The translations under genes and the position numbers were made by a program. The notes below the pieces were generated by a model. It searched no databases, was not told the DNA's origin, and saw nothing but the letters and a program-made list of their open reading frames with translations. A DNA stretch of 64,000 nucleotides from Sporosarcina quadrami (GTDB lineage Bacteria > Bacillota > Bacilli > Bacillales_A > Planococcaceae): positions 62,001-126,000 of the forward strand of contig NZ_JACSQN010000011.1 in assembly GCF_014836615.1 (NCBI RefSeq). Reading direction: 5' to 3'. Of the stretch, positions 55,953 through 64,000 are shown one piece after another; positions within the stretch are counted from its first letter, which is position 1, and every line of letters begins with the position of its first letter.

Positions 55953-55966
55953 TACCACCAGGGGTA
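55953..55966. promoter_or_regulatory. Candidate CstR operator upstream of the CstB-like gene
   Basis: TACC-ACCAGG-GGTA within TATACCACCAGGGGTATA. Confidence 0.65.
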
Positions 55967-56079
55967 TAAAAAGAGCAATGATTTTGCTTTACAGAAGATT
56001 TCTATATCCACTCTCCCCTTAGACATTTACAAACTTAGTTTTCTTTATTAGTTCATCCTATACTGCATGCTCGCTCAAC

Positions 56080-56108
56080 TTGTTGAATAGCGACAATATA
56101 CTTATACT
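56080..56108 (+). promoter_or_regulatory. Promoter abutting the FhuF-like start codon
   Basis: TTGTTG, 17-bp spacer, TATACT ending at 56108. The expected start of transcription is about 56115, the A of the ATG. Confidence 0.45.
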
Positions 56109-56114
56109 ATAACT

Positions 56115-56822
56115 ATGACAAACTTAACTAGTGAACAAATTAGGCAACTGAATAGCTACAGTGTTTACGTGACACCTACGGCTCATCCCTTATTTACACT
56201 GCGTGATTTGCTTATGGATGAAAAGACCGACGATTGCCTAAATGCTGTGCAAGCTGTAAGTGGATGTCCAAACTCAACAGTAACTGCCTCATTTATCATG
56301 CGTCGAATCGGCATGTTTTTATCAATGCAGTTATTTAACTTGGTTGCCTACGAAGAAGTATGGGATGGCGAAGATAGCGGAGTTGTATTCGGAGCAATTG
56401 AGGAGTATGGGAATAAAACAGTAAGCCTTTACCTAAAAGAATGTGACTGGCATCTTGTTGAAGAAGACGAACACGCGATAGCTATTCGTAAAATCCTGTT
56501 ACAAACCGACACAATCATACGGCAATTACGTACAGTCTCTTCCGTTTCTCCTCTGACATTATGGGAAAATGTATTCGGCTTCTTGCTTTGGCAGTATCAT
56601 GTGTTGCTTGACAATCCCGCGACTTCTAAAGAAGCCCGGTTAGACTTGGATATTTTGAAAAATGATCAAACATGGGCAGGCATTGCACAACGCTCATTAT
56701 TTGCAGTTTATTTAAACGATCGTGAACCATCCGACATGCTAAACATGACGGTGCGGAAGACTTGCTGCTTTTCAAAAGACGTTCCAGGACTCATGCAATG
56801 TGGCTTTTGTCCGCTAAAATAA
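56115..56822 (+). CDS. FhuF-like ferric siderophore reductase family protein
   Basis: 235 residues. The C-terminus TCCFSKDVPGLMQCGFCPL holds the CC-x10-C-x2-C pattern that binds the [2Fe-2S] cluster of FhuF; the rest is a helical domain. The family reduces ferric iron from siderophores in the cytosol. No ribosome binding site precedes ATG 56115, and a promoter -10 box ends 6 bp before it. Monocistronic. Confidence 0.65.
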   Translation: MTNLTSEQIRQLNSYSVYVTPTAHPLFTLRDLLMDEKTDDCLNAVQAVSGCPNSTVTASFIMRRIGMFLSMQLFNLVAYEEVWDGEDSGVVFGAIEEYGNKTVSLYLKECDWHLVEEDEHAIAIRKILLQTDTIIRQLRTVSSVSPLTLWENVFGFLLWQYHVLLDNPATSKEARLDLDILKNDQTWAGIAQRSLFAVYLNDREPSDMLNMTVRKTCCFSKDVPGLMQCGFCPLK

Positions 56823-57104
56823 TCATACTCTCTTTCTAAAAGCCAGATAAGACTGCTTCAACGAATAGACAGTTCCCATCGCCGCACCACTATAAAAAAG
56901 ACCCATAAAAATTCCAGCGGCTAAATCTCCACGATGAGTAATGAAAATCGAAAGCAGTAAGGCAAAAACTGTACTAACCGTTGAAATCCAGCTTTCCGGC
57001 ACCTTTAACAACCAATGCGCAATCAAAACGATTAGTAAGACAACCGGAACTGCCCAAACAGCATCCCAAATATTTGTATGGATAATCGGAAATTCATTCA
57101 ACAT
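56823..57104 (-). CDS. Small membrane protein
   Basis: 93 residues: three TM helices (IWDAVWAVPVVLLIVLIAHWL; STVSTVFALLLSIFIT; LAAGIFMGLFYSGAAMGT) and a basic tail SLKQSYLAFRKRV. ATG 57104 follows AAAAGG; upstream in-frame codons to 57248 look unlike a membrane-protein start. It ends next to the FhuF-like stop codon with no visible terminator. Unknown; a holin-like or membrane-accessory role is possible. Confidence 0.65.
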   Translation of the reverse strand: MLNEFPIIHTNIWDAVWAVPVVLLIVLIAHWLLKVPESWISTVSTVFALLLSIFITHRGDLAAGIFMGLFYSGAAMGTVYSLKQSYLAFRKRV

Positions 57105-57172
57105 AACAACAATCCTTTTTCCACTTAGACTATCCGAAGCGACGTACATTATGCACATAAGAGGTGAAATTA

Positions 57173-57502
57173 TTGAATTGTAAAAGCTCTGTAGTAAAGG
57201 GAAGCATGATTGATAGCGAGACACGTTGTGTACATTATCATTCCACACTCGATATTATCGCCATCAAGTTTTATTGTTGCAACACGTACTTTCCATGCTA
57301 CGCGTGTCATAAGGAATCAGGATGTGGCAATCCTGCCGTCTGGCCAAAGCAGAAATTCGATGAAAAAGCGGTCCTTTGCGGAGCTTGCGGTCATGAATTG
57401 TCCGTGAATGAGTACACCCATTGCCAATCAAGATGTCCAAAATGCAAAGCTCGTTTCAACCCGGGATGCAATTTACATAGAGAACTGTATTTTGATGTGT
57501 AA
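57173..57502 (+). CDS. CHY zinc finger protein
   Basis: 109 residues from TTG 57173, 5 nt after GAGGTGA. A Cys/His-rich protein: RCVHYHSTLDIIAIKFYCCNTYFPCYACHKE then VLCGACGHEL and RCPKCKARFNPGC, the CHY-type zinc finger with three zinc sites. Small bacterial CHY proteins have no settled role; thiol redox control has been suggested. Divergent from the membrane protein above. Confidence 0.78.
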   Translation: MNCKSSVVKGSMIDSETRCVHYHSTLDIIAIKFYCCNTYFPCYACHKESGCGNPAVWPKQKFDEKAVLCGACGHELSVNEYTHCQSRCPKCKARFNPGCNLHRELYFDV

Positions 57503-57506
57503 ACAT

Positions 57507-57536
57507 TAAAAAACCTCCACATAAGTGGAGGCTCCT
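57507..57536. terminator. Terminator between convergent genes
   Basis: CCTCCAC / GTGGAGG stem with an ATAA loop; T/A runs on each side. Confidence 0.7.
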
Positions 57537-57549
57537 TCATTCACGTTAG

Positions 57550-58635
57550 TTACTCTTCTACATCTTTCGTTGCAGCATTTTTTATTTTTCTGCGTTGTTC
57601 ATAAATATTAAGAACAATCACTTTCAATACTGCATAGAACGGTATAGCAACGATAATTCCGAGGAATCCGGCAATATTACCAGCAGCCAAAATTATTGTA
57701 ATGACTGTGAGTGGGTGGATATCAAGCGTTTTACCCATGACATTCGGTGTAATGAGATTACTGTCCGTCTGTTGCGCGACCAATGTGACGATTGCTACAC
57801 CTATGACAAGCTTGGGATCTTGTGTGTAAGCGATGATAATAGCCGGTAAGACAGCAATCCAAGGCCCGATGAATGGAATCAGGTTCATGAATAGAGCAAA
57901 GATTGCCAACAGCAACGCATAATTCACGCCGAGTGCCCAATAACCGATAAAGATGAGCGTAGCCAATATTGCACTGATCAGAAACTGACCTTGAATATAA
58001 GATCGTAATACATTGTCGATGTCGCTCAATGTCTTCTTGACCCAAGCTCGACGCTGTCCGCTAAACCGGTTATAAATAATCGGCGCGAACTTTTCGTGAT
58101 CTTTCAACATGAAGATAAAGAAGAATGGAACTAGTACTAACAAAAAGACCGCTTGGAATAGAGATTGAACAAACGTCACAATCCATTTCCCGAAATTCAA
58201 AGCGATAGATTGCAAAGAATCCGCTGCATCATCAATGGAGTTTTCTAACGACTCCGGCAAATTCCCCTTTTGTTGCAACAGGATATATTTCATTTCATTG
58301 AAGTCCTTTGTTAGCTCTGGTGCATTCTCAATAAACTTATTCACTTGCTTAGTAACTTGCGGCCCAACAAGAGCACCGACTCCCCATAATACAAGCATCA
58401 ATGAGAGCACGATGGTAAGCATACTCGCCCATCTCGGGAACTTACGATTTTCAAGAAATCGTTGGATTGGCTCCATCATATAGTACAACACGCCGCCTAG
58501 AGCGAGCGGCAAAATAATGGTCTTAACAATGATGACCAATGGTTCGAACAAGAAACTAATTTCCAGGAAATATTTTATAATTAAGATGGTCAGCAATATC
58601 CCGACTCCGACCTGGAACCATAACTTCTTTGCCAA
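57550..58635 (-). CDS. AI-2E family transporter (YdbI/YubA-like permease)
   Basis: 361 residues, about eight TM helices with a long extracytoplasmic/coiled segment (about 90-150). The C-terminal family region FMNLIPFIGPWIAVLPAII and LITPNVMGKTLDIHPLTVI is typical. The start is TTG 58635 with AAAGGA 9 nt upstream, giving AKKLWFQVGVG; the upstream in-frame codons to 58713 lack a site. Substrate not established for most members (AI-2 or Na+/H+ for some). Confidence 0.85.
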   Translation of the reverse strand: MAKKLWFQVGVGILLTILIIKYFLEISFLFEPLVIIVKTIILPLALGGVLYYMMEPIQRFLENRKFPRWASMLTIVLSLMLVLWGVGALVGPQVTKQVNKFIENAPELTKDFNEMKYILLQQKGNLPESLENSIDDAADSLQSIALNFGKWIVTFVQSLFQAVFLLVLVPFFFIFMLKDHEKFAPIIYNRFSGQRRAWVKKTLSDIDNVLRSYIQGQFLISAILATLIFIGYWALGVNYALLLAIFALFMNLIPFIGPWIAVLPAIIIAYTQDPKLVIGVAIVTLVAQQTDSNLITPNVMGKTLDIHPLTVITIILAAGNIAGFLGIIVAIPFYAVLKVIVLNIYEQRRKIKNAATKDVEE

Positions 58636-58761
58636 TCTCTCACGTCCTTTAATTTTTATATACATTAGTACAAGTATACGTTTTTTTACGGACGGTGTCG
58701 AAAATAGTTTCACTATTTTTCGTAATAAGTGTTATCTATGTATTACCTTACCAACACGGAT

Positions 58762-58801
58762 AGAGGCACAACTCATATTCGAATTGTGCCTCCGTTTTTC
58801 A
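58762..58801 (+). terminator. Hairpin with T run
   Basis: AGGCACAA / TTGTGCCT stem followed on the plus strand by GTTTTT. No plus-strand gene ends here, so its role is unclear. Confidence 0.4.
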
Positions 58802-58845
58802 TATTCCACTATTTTTCGCTAAGTTAAGCTACTATCATCAACCTT

Positions 58846-59967
58846 TTACTTCTCCAATTCAATAATAATATCTTCCAACGTGAACTCTTCTCTGCCCTTT
58901 CCTTCCTTTGTTGGAATGGTAATCTGTTTCACGGTTTGGTTCGCACCGTTCCCGATAATTTCGACACCGCCATGATTCTCAGATGTATATTCAATCAATG
59001 TGGCCGTAGGGGTAATGAAAAGCTTCGTGGCATCTGGATCTAACTTTTGAAATGTCATGCTCCAGTTCATCTGATTGTCCTTACCATAGCCACCATTACC
59101 AACGCCAGCGTACTCATTCCCCAAATCATCCATAATGGCAATTTCAACGTCGACATCATGCCACTTTTCGCTTACTTCTTTAGAAATCAATTGATTATAG
59201 TAAACAATGAAAGACATCGGTGTCTCTGCGATTTTATCGACAGTTACTTTCACACCGTCCTGTTCTACGTTTTTATCAATGAGCTGAACATGATTATCGG
59301 ATGCCTTCAAAGAGAGAGAGAAATTCCATTTCCCGTTAATTTCTTCTTGCGTATCTTCAACAGTGATGCTATCGACTTTCCATTGTACATTTACACTTTC
59401 TGGATTCTTCTCATCTAATCTACTCCCCGTTATCATGCCAACGTACTGATTTTGCCCCACTCTTGAAATCTGATCGCTTCCCGTCCCTCCATCTGTTCCC
59501 TTTATATCCACCCAGCTACCTATATAAGGTTGGTCTCCTAAATCTTTTTCACTTTCTATTGAATATGTCAGTAAAACGGTTTTCCCATCGTAGATCGCAT
59601 CATTGATTGTGATTTTTACGCCATTACTTTCCTTCGTCATATTAATGGCACTGGAAAATTCCTGATAATTATCGTAGATTCCTGTTCTCCCATTGTCCAA
59701 AAACCTGAAAACATCACCGATAATAGGGATATTTCCAGCATATGCAGGAAACGCAAGGCTCAATGTGGAGATTGCTAAACCACATACAGCAACAGCGGCG
59801 ACAGCTTTCATTTTCCAACTTTGCTTCTTTTTATTTCGACGGATAGATGACATTAGCGTCTTTTTCACTTTTGCTTTATCAAGTTCGCTAGCCGCCATTT
59901 CTTCCATTTCACTTTCATCAAAATCCATTTCATTCAATAGCTGATAAATATCTTTTTTGTTGTTCAT
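58846..59967 (-). CDS. DUF4179-domain anti-sigma-like protein
   Basis: 373 residues: N-terminal cytosolic helix-rich part (about 1-50), one TM segment (AVAAVAVCGLAISTLSLAF), then an extracytoplasmic DUF4179 beta domain (GNIPIIGDVFRFLDNGRTG) and a second beta domain. ATGA overlap with the upstream sigma gene marks it as the cognate anti-sigma. AGGAGG precedes ATG 59967. Confidence 0.83.
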   Translation of the reverse strand: MNNKKDIYQLLNEMDFDESEMEEMAASELDKAKVKKTLMSSIRRNKKKQSWKMKAVAAVAVCGLAISTLSLAFPAYAGNIPIIGDVFRFLDNGRTGIYDNYQEFSSAINMTKESNGVKITINDAIYDGKTVLLTYSIESEKDLGDQPYIGSWVDIKGTDGGTGSDQISRVGQNQYVGMITGSRLDEKNPESVNVQWKVDSITVEDTQEEINGKWNFSLSLKASDNHVQLIDKNVEQDGVKVTVDKIAETPMSFIVYYNQLISKEVSEKWHDVDVEIAIMDDLGNEYAGVGNGGYGKDNQMNWSMTFQKLDPDATKLFITPTATLIEYTSENHGGVEIIGNGANQTVKQITIPTKEGKGREEFTLEDIIIELEK

Positions 59968-60530
59968 AATACAAAACCTCCTGGATTAAGATCCATCGCT
60001 TCCTTTGATAGTTTCTTTTTCCCACGAAATACCCGATTGTCAATAGCCGTTATGCTAAGTCCCGTTTTTTTGGAGATATCTGCCGTCTTGTACCCTAAAA
60101 AGAACTTCATCAGAAATATATCTCTGTCTACGGGCTCCAGTTGATTGACAAGCATGATCAGTTCGGTTTTATCTTCAATTCTAATCAATTCCTCTTCAAC
60201 GGATATTGCGGCATTCCATTCCATATGCTCCGATGTAATTTCAACCTGTTTCATTGCTTTTCTGTAATAATCAATCGATTTAAATTTGGCCACTGCGCAA
60301 ATCCATTTTCTGAAATCCGTTGTATCACCACGAAATTTATCTGCATTTTCCCAAACGGAAAGGAATATGTCGTTAATGCATTCATCCACTATCCCTTCGT
60401 TTCCAAGGGGGGAGAGCACCTTGTACGTAATTCCTTTTATTAATGGTAAATAGGTGTCCACAATAAATTCCAATGCATCCTCTTTTTGTTTCTGCAATCT
60501 CCGGATAAAGTTCTTATGATTTGATTTCAT
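59964..60530 (-). CDS. ECF-type sigma factor
   Basis: 188 residues: region 2 around ALEFIVDTYLPLIKGITYKVL and DIFLSVWENADKFRG, region 4 around LEPVDRDIFLMKFFLGYKTADISKKTGLSITAIDNR. It belongs to the sigma-70 family like that at 27.4 kb but is distinct. Operon with the DUF4179 gene. SD AAGGGG. Confidence 0.9.
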   Translation of the reverse strand: MKSNHKNFIRRLQKQKEDALEFIVDTYLPLIKGITYKVLSPLGNEGIVDECINDIFLSVWENADKFRGDTTDFRKWICAVAKFKSIDYYRKAMKQVEITSEHMEWNAAISVEEELIRIEDKTELIMLVNQLEPVDRDIFLMKFFLGYKTADISKKTGLSITAIDNRVFRGKKKLSKEAMDLNPGGFVL

Positions 60531-60641
60531 TTACGAATCCCCTTATTTTTTGTAAAAGCTTTTACACCTTATACAACGCACAAAAAAAGTTAATCTCTCA
60601 CATTTGCTATTAAGTACTTTCAACTTCCAGTCTACCAAATA

Positions 60642-60675
60642 AAAAAACGATTCCCTCAACAACAGGAATCGTTAC
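60642..60675 (-). terminator. Terminator of catE
   Basis: AACGATTCC / GGAATCGTT stem; T run on the minus strand. Confidence 0.75.
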
Positions 60676-60776
60676 GTATTATCATCTCTTTTTTCTTTTA
60701 TCTTTTTTGTATCATAACAATGCTTGTATTCCTTTTTCACTTTCAAACCATTGCAAGCCGCCCCAGAGAAATTTTT

Positions 60777-61625
60777 TCACATTTCCAATCGTAGGATAAC
60801 ACGATTTCCCGATGGATCTACTACAACAAAAGTTGTTTCTAGTCGTTTTACAGTTTCGCCAAGCTTTTGGACGTTTCCGATTGCTTCTTGCAATGTACTT
60901 TCATCTGGATAGATGAGCGTAAATGCCTCCATTCCAGCACTTCCTTCAGTAGGTCGAGATGCGTCTGCCCCATTCCACGTATTAAGTCCGATGTGATGAT
61001 GGTAGTTTCCATTCGCCATGAACAATGCTTGAGGATAACGGCTTACGACTTTAAAACCGAGTGCTTCATAAAATTCTTTTGTATTCGGCAAATTGGCTAC
61101 ATGTAAGTGAATATGACCCATGACTGTTCCTGAAGGAAGTCCAGTCCAGTCATCTTCTCCACTTTCTTCAACGACAGCTCTTGTGTCAAGTGGATCCGTA
61201 CTCATAGCTACAAGATCATCGTTCCAATGCCAAGTTTTCGGCTCACGATCGCAATAGATTTCGATACCATTTCCGTCAGGATCCGATAAATAGAGCGCTT
61301 CACTCACTTGATGATCAGCCGCTCCCAAAGGTATTTGGTTCCTTGAAAAATGTTTAATCGCTTTTCCAAGATCAGCTCGAGTCGGTAATAATAGAGCTAA
61401 ATGATAGAGCCCTGTCCTTCTCGGCTCTTTTGGAACTATGCTCTCCGGCTGCTCCAATACGAGCAAGGGTGTCTGACCATCCGCTGTTAATACTACATGT
61501 TTGTCTTTCTTTTCCAAGACGCTAAATCCGATAATTTCTGTGTAGAAGTTTGTCATTTTGTCGAGATCTGTTACCTTCAAATGAACTTCTCCTGTATATA
61601 TGTGTGGTGGTTGATGATAATTCAT
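60777..61625 (-). CDS. catE: Catechol-2,3-dioxygenase-like VOC protein (CatE)
   Basis: 282 residues; two vicinal-oxygen-chelate domains. The Fe ligands are in MGHIHLHV, YHHHIGLN (second domain) and FTLIYPDE; the first domain starts EVHLKVTDLDKM. The enzyme opens catechols/hydroquinones for detoxification. Divergent from an HxlR regulator over a shared palindrome, as in the B. subtilis catDE/catR arrangement. Start at ATG 61625 with AGGAGG. Confidence 0.87.
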   Translation of the reverse strand: MNYHQPPHIYTGEVHLKVTDLDKMTNFYTEIIGFSVLEKKDKHVVLTADGQTPLLVLEQPESIVPKEPRRTGLYHLALLLPTRADLGKAIKHFSRNQIPLGAADHQVSEALYLSDPDGNGIEIYCDREPKTWHWNDDLVAMSTDPLDTRAVVEESGEDDWTGLPSGTVMGHIHLHVANLPNTKEFYEALGFKVVSRYPQALFMANGNYHHHIGLNTWNGADASRPTEGSAGMEAFTLIYPDESTLQEAIGNVQKLGETVKRLETTFVVVDPSGNRVILRLEM

Positions 61626-61639
61626 TGGTTGTTCCTCCT

Positions 61640-61654
61640 AGTAAGTAACTTACT
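61640..61654. promoter_or_regulatory. Palindromic operator for the HxlR regulator
   Basis: AGTAAGT-A-ACTTACT, a perfect 7-bp inverted repeat between catE and the hxlR gene. Confidence 0.55.
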
Positions 61655-61729
61655 TTATGTAACTAACTTTATATGCTACAATAAGAATTGTCAATAACAA
61701 ATGATTTTAAGCGAAAGGACTTTACAAAA

Positions 61730-62059
61730 ATGAATAACTTTGAACTATGCCCACGTTTTGAAAAAGCCGTATCTATATTGAGTCAACGATGGACAGCCTT
61801 GATTATATATCAACTTACATCTGGACCTCAGCGCTTTTGCACGATGACAGAGAAATTAGGTGTTAGTGGAAAAACATTGACGGAGCGGTTAAAGGAATTA
61901 GAGCAACGAGGATTTGTCGTTCGAGATGTATATCCCGAGACACCCGTGCGAATTGAGTATTCATTGACAGACAAAGGAATGTCGTTGACTCCGATCATGA
62001 AAGAAATTGAGAAGTGGTCTAGTAAATGGATTGCACTTGATTCCACGGATGCTAAATAA
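61730..62059 (+). CDS. HxlR-family regulator (CatR/YodB-like)
   Basis: 109 residues; winged helix with QRWTALIIYQLTSGPQRFCTMTEKLGVSGKTLTERLKELEQRG. Cys7 in FELCPRFEK is at the position of the redox-sensing Cys of YodB/CatR, and a second Cys is in RFCTM. ATG 61730 follows AAAGGAC by 9 nt; the upstream frame to 61688 lacks support. It probably represses catE and itself. Confidence 0.88.
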   Translation: MNNFELCPRFEKAVSILSQRWTALIIYQLTSGPQRFCTMTEKLGVSGKTLTERLKELEQRGFVVRDVYPETPVRIEYSLTDKGMSLTPIMKEIEKWSSKWIALDSTDAK

Positions 62060-62101
62060 AGCCGACCGCAACTAAGCAGACGGCCTATCTCAAAGAACCA
62101 C

Positions 62102-62434
62102 TCATTTACGGATCTTCACTATCGTTCCTACACGCACCATAGAAGCCAATTCCAGCACATCTTCATTGTGCATACGGATACAGCCATGGGAGACACTTTT
62201 CCCAATGGATGAAGGATTATTTGTGCCGTGAATTCCATAATGCGGCTTGGACAACCCCATCCAGAATGCTCCGAATGGTCCACCTGGATTCAATTGTTTA
62301 TTAATGATTTTAAATGATCCTACTGGTGTTCTTGTAACCATCTTTCCGACTGCTATAGGATACTGTTTAATCAATTTCTTACCATCATATAATTTTAATT
62401 CATGTTTCAAAGTGGAAATATCAATCCACCGCAT
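62102..62434 (-). CDS. L,D-transpeptidase (YkuD) catalytic domain protein
   Basis: 110 residues, the YkuD catalytic core only: [24 protein letters not shown] with the catalytic Cys in SHGCIR. No signal peptide or LysM domain is visible at the start ([19 protein letters not shown]), odd for an enzyme that makes 3-3 crosslinks in the wall; a longer start is not supported by the sequence. AAAGGGG precedes ATG 62434. Confidence 0.88.
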   Translation of the reverse strand: MRWIDISTLKHELKLYDGKKLIKQYPIAVGKMVTRTPVGSFKIINKQLNPGGPFGAFWMGLSKPHYGIHGTNNPSSIGKSVSHGCIRMHNEDVLELASMVRVGTIVKIRK

Positions 62435-62495
62435 AATAAAACCGCTCCCCTTTTACTATATAGTATGGGGAAGCGGCTCTATGTGGCTACTACTA

Positions 62496-63167
62496 TTAAA
62501 GATAGGACAATGATACTTTTAAATTAGCATTCCGTTCACGGATCGCATCGAGCAATGTCTGGTCTTTCGTATCAACCTTGCTGCGAATGGCGAATGTATA
62601 TAAAATCATCGTCCCTAGATTCGTTGTTTCAACTTGGCGTAACTGGTAATAATCCGTCATTTCTCCAAGAATATCGTCGAATAACTCTTCGTGATTCAAA
62701 TTCTCCGGTACAGTCACTTTCAGAATCTGTGTGTCCTTCCCTTTGCCGTAATCAAATTTGAATAACAGATAGAACACCAGACTCGCGAATACTGTCAGTA
62801 CAATTGCGAGTTCAAATTGGAAAAGTCCTGCTGTCATGCCGACACAGAGTCCGAAGAATATATACGCGATATCTTTCGCATTTGTTACCGCACTTCTAAA
62901 GCGAATTAAGGAAAATACTGCGAATAGACCAAACGCTACTCCTGCATTGCCACTCACTACTGTCATGACAACAGATACGACGACACTCATCATAATAATC
63001 GTGTGAACGAATGCTTGCGAATACCGTTCGCCTGTAAACGTTGATATGTACACCTTCGTAATAATTAAACTCAATATCGCAGCTAAAGCCATCGCCGCAA
63101 TGCTCATCAAAATTGTTGGTTGTCCTTCTAATCCGTTAAATGAAAACAAGTTGCTGATCTGTTGCAT
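62496..63167 (-). CDS. DUF4956 domain membrane protein
   Basis: 223 residues: about five TM helices then a soluble C-terminal domain (LKVTVPENLNHEELFDDILGEMTDYYQL). The family is usually beside VTC polyphosphate polymerase genes, as here. Overlaps the VTC gene by 32 bp, so translationally coupled. Start with AGGAGG. Confidence 0.85.
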   Translation of the reverse strand: MQQISNLFSFNGLEGQPTILMSIAAMALAAILSLIITKVYISTFTGERYSQAFVHTIIMMSVVVSVVMTVVSGNAGVAFGLFAVFSLIRFRSAVTNAKDIAYIFFGLCVGMTAGLFQFELAIVLTVFASLVFYLLFKFDYGKGKDTQILKVTVPENLNHEELFDDILGEMTDYYQLRQVETTNLGTMILYTFAIRSKVDTKDQTLLDAIRERNANLKVSLSYL

Positions 63168-63927
63168 CTTCCATTCCTCCTATTGTTGTTGTTTCTCTAA
63201 CGACTGGTGGTGTCAACACACCTTTTAATAATTCCGTACTCGTGCAAAACTTCGAAGCACTCCGCTGTTCACATTCCAAACTCTGCAAAATGCGCGCAAG
63301 CCATAGTGGTACACTATTTTCAACCTTCACTTCCAAAACGACTAAATCTTCGTCGATAAAGTTTTCACCATACGGACCATGTTCAAGAGACAAATCCTCT
63401 TTTCTGCAACGCAAGTCAAAATCGAATGTCAATCGTAAATCTGGATTGGTCACACCATGCATCGCATGTCGGTTATAACTGACAATCATCTCCGGTTCCA
63501 ACTGATAGTACTTCCGGAAATAGTCGATTTCCTTCAATACTTGGAAATTCGTCGTTTCATAATGGGTCAAATCGGGATCCGCTTCGTCAGACAAATAGCG
63601 GTATGCCTCTTGAAGCGGCATGAGCAGACGCCTTTTATTCACCACTTTGTTATGCTTTTGTTTCACTTCAAAAAAAGCGGTGCTCTGCGGAGTTGCCTCG
63701 TCATAGACACGCAACCTCAGCTTCTGGCGATACTTCAACTTGTTCTTCGTCTCAAAGTAGATCGACCGTTCCGCATTATCGAAGTAAAGACTTGTGACGG
63801 TATATCTACCATCCGTCCCGTTCTTATCATTCCGCATACGCGGTCCAATCTGCTCGACGAGTTCTTCATACTGTTTTCGGGTAATCAAATACTTTTGCTC
63901 TTTCCGACAAAATATCTCGATTGCCAT
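63136..63927 (-). CDS. VTC-domain polyphosphate polymerase-like protein
   Basis: 263 residues. A VTC/TTM-tunnel fold: RKEQKYLITRKQYEEL, then Arg/Lys-rich strands (KLKYRQKLRLRVY, FFEVKQKHNKVVNKRRLLM), the nucleotide/polyphosphate tunnel, and DEDLVVLEVKVENSVP near the C-terminus. Eukaryotic VTC makes polyphosphate; bacterial homologues with DUF4956 and CotH are not well studied. Start ATG 63927 with GAAGGAG. A CotH gene may be outside the window. Confidence 0.85.
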   Translation of the reverse strand: MAIEIFCRKEQKYLITRKQYEELVEQIGPRMRNDKNGTDGRYTVTSLYFDNAERSIYFETKNKLKYRQKLRLRVYDEATPQSTAFFEVKQKHNKVVNKRRLLMPLQEAYRYLSDEADPDLTHYETTNFQVLKEIDYFRKYYQLEPEMIVSYNRHAMHGVTNPDLRLTFDFDLRCRKEDLSLEHGPYGENFIDEDLVVLEVKVENSVPLWLARILQSLECEQRSASKFCTSTELLKGVLTPPVVRETTTIGGMEDATDQQLVFI

Positions 63928-64000
63928 GCAAACCACTCCTTCACTTTTTCACGGCTTATCTATTCGATAAATACAATACTAAACTCGGTAAATTTGAGTT

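Overview
The window is chromosomal DNA from a low-to-moderate GC Gram-positive bacterium of the Bacillales, most likely Planococcaceae (Sporosarcina-like). The basis is strong GGAGG-type ribosome binding sites with frequent TTG/GTG starts, Bacillus-type cis-regulatory RNAs (Met T-box, SAM/S-box, preQ1-I), a bacterial nitric oxide synthase, CstR/CstB-type sulfur genes, CatE/HxlR and VTC/DUF4956 genes. The genus is an inference. No rRNA, tRNA, CRISPR array or intact insertion sequence was seen.

Layout. 1-8.6 kb: the 5' part of a K+ channel gene, an isolated exported protein, an OmpR/VanS-type two-component system with a small membrane ORF wedged between regulator and kinase, a tandem-repeat array, and a three-gene ABC-2 exporter. 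8.7-16.5 kb: a lipoprotein, a 56-residue protein, a Met T-box and methionyl-tRNA synthetase, two unknown proteins and a CPBP-family protein, an EamA transporter with a fresh 24-bp duplication, and nitric oxide synthase. 16.6-20.6 kb: a small decayed integrative element bounded by perfect 84-bp direct repeats. Each repeat holds a promoter and a preQ1-I riboswitch core; the right copy is the working riboswitch of queT. The cargo is a secreted peptide, an M28 peptidase lipoprotein and a broken tyrosine integrase. 21-35.7 kb: a small HTH protein, a BCCT transporter, a SAM-riboswitch metY-hom operon, a PlsY paralogue, an ECF sigma/anti-sigma pair, and a divergent beta-alanine/omega-amino acid catabolic block (aminotransferase, semialdehyde dehydrogenase, PucR regulator, permease).

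36-42.6 kb is a reactive-sulfur block: TauE exporter, TusA, rhodanese-MBL, TusA-rhodanese, rhodanese, DsrE and the persulfide sensor CstR, then a divergent YeiH/LysR pair. A common operator, TACC-N6-GGTA, lies upstream of cstR, dsrE and tusA-rhodanese, and again 15 kb away upstream of a CstB-like persulfide dioxygenase (54.5-55.9 kb), so these form one predicted CstR regulon. 42.7-45.6 kb holds a YhhN family protein, peptidase T and an EmrE-type transporter. 45.7-50.8 kb is an A/T-rich Bce-type peptide-antibiotic detoxification module (regulator, kinase, an unknown exported protein, ATPase, permease). 51-53.7 kb is an SsuABC/TauABC-like importer. 56-64 kb holds a FhuF-like protein with a possibly leaderless mRNA, a CHY zinc finger protein, an AI-2E family protein, a second ECF sigma/DUF4179 pair, catE with its HxlR regulator, a YkuD transpeptidase, and DUF4956 plus VTC genes.

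Five gene-free stretches (about 4.8-5.2, 11.7, 28.1-28.2, 35.7-35.9 and 53.8-54.0 kb) carry tandem arrays with the same 21-bp period but different conserved cores. These arrays and the riboswitch-targeting element are the most unusual features in the window.
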